From the NCBI GenBank assembly GCA_905214875.1, contig CAJMNR010000001.1, positions 1 through 64,000 on the forward strand: a stretch of DNA of 64,000 bases, in the 5' to 3' direction. Source of the stretch: an uncultured bacterium (lineage in GTDB: Bacteria > Bacillota > Clostridia > Lachnospirales > Lachnospiraceae). Of the stretch, positions 62,396-64,000 are shown piece after piece. Under the pieces are notes generated by a model. The model was not told where the DNA came from. It searched no databases and was given only the letters and a program-made list of their open reading frames with translations. A program made the position numbers and the translations under genes. The first letter of the stretch is position 1. Every line of letters begins with the position of its first letter.

Positions 62396-62440
62396 AAGGA
62401 GCCAAGGTAATGCAACAATTACGTTGGCTCTTTGTTTGTT
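62396..62440 (+). terminator. Intrinsic terminator after the small acidic protein
   Basis: AAGGAGCCAA-G-GTAAT pairs with ATTAC-G-TTGGCTCTTT around GCAACA, followed by GTTTGTTT. Confidence 0.85.
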
Positions 62441-62454
62441 TAAATATATGACTC

Positions 62455-62472
62455 GCGAAAACGTTTTTTCGC
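62455..62472. promoter_or_regulatory. LacI-type operator candidate upstream of cellobiose phosphorylase
   Basis: GCGAAAACG-TTTTTTCGC is a near-palindrome of 18 bp whose centre carries the CG typical of LacI-family operators. It is about 240 bases before the start. Confidence 0.4.
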
Positions 62473-62497
62473 ACATGAAACTTGTGTAAACTGCATA

Positions 62498-62517
62498 GTT
62501 TCGTAAATGTTTCGTAA
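62498..62517. promoter_or_regulatory. 11-bp-phased direct repeat upstream of cellobiose phosphorylase
   Basis: GTTTCGTAA occurs at 62498-62506 and 62509-62517, one helical turn apart. It lies about 55-75 bases upstream of the -35 box, as for an activator site. Confidence 0.4.
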
Positions 62518-62571
62518 GCTGTTATATGATATTGCTAATCAAATGCCAATATCTTTGTGAATCTTTACAAG

Positions 62572-62600
62572 TTGAATTAGAAAAAATTGTATATTATAAT
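62572..62600 (+). promoter_or_regulatory. Sigma-A promoter of cellobiose phosphorylase
   Basis: TTGAAT (62572-62577), a 17-base spacer, TATAAT (62595-62600). The leader to the start codon is about 90 bases. Confidence 0.75.
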
Positions 62601-62628
62601 GAGAGTAGCTAAAATATTGTGGGAAAAC

Positions 62629-62648
62629 TAGCGAAAACTATAGCGAAA
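62629..62648. promoter_or_regulatory. Direct repeat TAGCGAAA in the cellobiose phosphorylase leader
   Basis: TAGCGAAA at 62629-62636 and 62641-62648, 12 bp apart, lie just after the transcription start. Together with the sites at 62455 and 62498 they share the CGAAA core. Confidence 0.35.
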
Positions 62649-62695
62649 TAGCAACAATAGTAACAGAGATTCAGTAAATCAAAGGAGATAATGAG

Positions 62696-64000
62696 ATGAA
62701 ATTTGGTTATTTTGATGATGCAAACAAAGAGTACGTGATTACTACTCCAGAGACTCCTTATCCATGGATTAACTATTTAGGTTCACAGGAGTTTTTTACA
62801 ATCATTTCGAACACATCTGGGGGTTATAGCTTTTTCAAAGATGCAAAACTAAGGAGAATTACTCGTTTTCGTTACAATAATGTTCCTTTAGATCTTGGAG
62901 GCGGACATTATTTCTATTTAAATGATAATGGGGAAGTATGGAGTCCAGCATGGTCACCAGCAAGAACTGATCTTGAGTTTTATGAATGCCGTCACGGTAT
63001 GGGATATACCACAATGACGGGAAAGAAGAATGAAGTTACGACTAAGGTTACTTATTTCGTTCCTCTAGATTTTCATGGAGAGGTACAGAAGGTATCTGTA
63101 ACAAATGATTCAAAGGAAAAGAAGAACATTAAATTATTTTCGTACATAGAATGGTGTTTGTGGAATGCAGACGATGATGATCGTAACTTCCAACGTAATT
63201 TCTCAACAGGAGAAGTCGAAGTAAAAGGGTCTACGATTTATCATAAAACAGAATATAAAGAGCGTCGTAACCACTATGCGTTTTATTCTGTAAATGCAGA
63301 TATTTGTGGTTTTGACAGTGATCGTGAAAGCTTTATTGGTACATATAACGGTTATAATGCACCACAGGCAGTTGTGGAAGGAGCCTCAAGAAACTCCATG
63401 GCAGATGGATGGTCTCCTTGTGCATCTCATTGCTTAGAGGTTGCGTTAGAACCTGGTGAGACAAAGAATTATGTGTTTGTTCTTGGTTATGTAGAGAATG
63501 AGCAAGAAGAAAAATGGGAATCAAAAGGTGTTATTAATAAAAAGAAAGCGGAAGAGATGATTGCACAGTTTGCAACTACAGAATCTGTAGATCAAGCACT
63601 TGCAACATTAAAAGCACATTGGGAAATGCTTCTTAGCAAGTATTCCTTGGAGTCTGAGGATGAGAAGTTAAACCGTCAGGTTAACATTTGGAACCAATAT
63701 CAATGTATGGTTACATTCAACTTATCAAGAAGTGCTTCCTACTTTGAGTCCGGTGTTGGACGTGGTATGGGATTTAGAGATTCCAATCAGGATTTACTTG
63801 GATTTGTTCATCAAATTCCAGATCGTGCAAGAGAAAGAATTATCGATCTGGCTAGTACGCAGTTAGAAGATGGTGGAGCTTACCATCAATATCAGCCACT
63901 TACGAAAAAGGGAAATGATGCTCTTGGTGGAAACTTTAATGATGATCCATTATGGCTTGTATTAGCAATCGTTGCTTATATTAAGGAAACTGGGGATTAT
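62696..64000 (+). CDS. Cellobiose phosphorylase (GH94), 3' end cut by window edge
   Basis: 435 codons are present of about 810 expected. The N-terminal beta-sandwich domain (about 1-270) begins MKFGYFDDANKEYVITTP and has GGYSFFKDAKLRRITRFRYN. The start of the helical (alpha/alpha)6 barrel follows, with GMGFRDSNQDLLGF (Asp362), DGGAYHQYQPL and NFNDDPLWLVLA, all conserved sugar-binding segments. The catalytic Asp lies beyond the edge. The enzyme phosphorolyses cellobiose to glucose and glucose-1-phosphate in the cytoplasm. The start is fixed by AAAGGAG. The ATG at 62691 leads at once to a stop. Confidence 0.93.
   Translation, partial: MKFGYFDDANKEYVITTPETPYPWINYLGSQEFFTIISNTSGGYSFFKDAKLRRITRFRYNNVPLDLGGGHYFYLNDNGEVWSPAWSPARTDLEFYECRHGMGYTTMTGKKNEVTTKVTYFVPLDFHGEVQKVSVTNDSKEKKNIKLFSYIEWCLWNADDDDRNFQRNFSTGEVEVKGSTIYHKTEYKERRNHYAFYSVNADICGFDSDRESFIGTYNGYNAPQAVVEGASRNSMADGWSPCASHCLEVALEPGETKNYVFVLGYVENEQEEKWESKGVINKKKAEEMIAQFATTESVDQALATLKAHWEMLLSKYSLESEDEKLNRQVNIWNQYQCMVTFNLSRSASYFESGVGRGMGFRDSNQDLLGFVHQIPDRARERIIDLASTQLEDGGAYHQYQPLTKKGNDALGGNFNDDPLWLVLAIVAYIKETGDY

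Noticed and set aside
1..64000. CRISPR arrays, insertion sequences, prophage or integron genes
   Set aside because: I looked for regular spaced repeats, transposase, integrase and phage structural genes and found none.

Overview
The window is low-GC Firmicutes DNA, most likely from an anaerobic, spore-forming member of the Lachnospiraceae (Clostridium phytofermentans-like). The reasons are: an alpha/beta small acid-soluble spore protein; strong AGGAGG ribosome binding sites and TATAAT/TTGACA-type promoters; a DUF4364 protein; a pyrophosphate-type phosphofructokinase; a clostridial Rho with a long polar insertion; and a cellobiose phosphorylase. The genus is inferred, not proven. Most of the window is well-packed core genome, with nearly every transcription unit closed by a clear hairpin terminator. 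I see no phage, insertion sequence or CRISPR array.

Layout. 1-280: end of a tRNA operon (Lys, Leu, Pro). 300-520: an unusual chain of stem-loops. 638-6824: lipoprotein, YgjP-like metalloprotease, DJ-1/PfpI protein, alanine/glycine symporter (minus strand), spore protein and GlmM. 7057-14034: a proteostasis block (tig, clpP, clpX, lon, engB and a DUF1653 protein). 14223-26982: an alpha-glucan block with malQ, glgP, a YesN/YesM-type two-component system, a maltodextrin-type binding lipoprotein broken by one extra G, its two permeases and a second binding lipoprotein. 27144-29821 (minus): DUF4364 protein, radical SAM protein, malic enzyme. 30249-35134: rho, rpmE, DUF1385 membrane protein, prmC, prfA. 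35268-38462: small accessory genes (histidine phosphatase, XRE regulator, HAD hydrolase, Gfo/Idh/MocA oxidoreductase). 38584-43132: KtrB/KtrA potassium uptake, SpoU-type methylase, NfeD and stomatin-like proteins. 43354-53005: LTA synthase-like protein, argF, citrate synthase, birA, a small acidic protein, Dabb protein, coaX, dusB and PPi-PFK. 53487-56251: asd and cardiolipin synthase. 56318-61739 (minus): two membrane-anchored proteins of unknown function (one of 983 aa with a Gln/Asn-rich repeat domain) and a uracil permease. 61961-64000: a small acidic protein and the start of cellobiose phosphorylase.

How parts work together. The alpha-glucan block looks like one regulon. A conserved block with two half-sites 18 bp apart lies at a similar distance upstream of both malQ and the binding-protein gene, and the sensor kinase and AraC-type response regulator lie between them. 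No ABC ATPase is present locally, so the permeases presumably use a shared MsmK-type ATPase. MalQ and GlgP would turn imported maltodextrin into glucose-1-phosphate and glucose. Cellobiose phosphorylase does the matching phosphorolytic job for cellobiose, and PPi-PFK continues glycolysis.

Most worth a second look: the frameshifted binding protein; the shared regulatory motif; the 983-aa Q/N-rich membrane protein; the polar insertion in Rho; two arrays of consecutive stem-loops (312-517 and 53028-53165); and a palindrome inside the malic enzyme promoter spacer.
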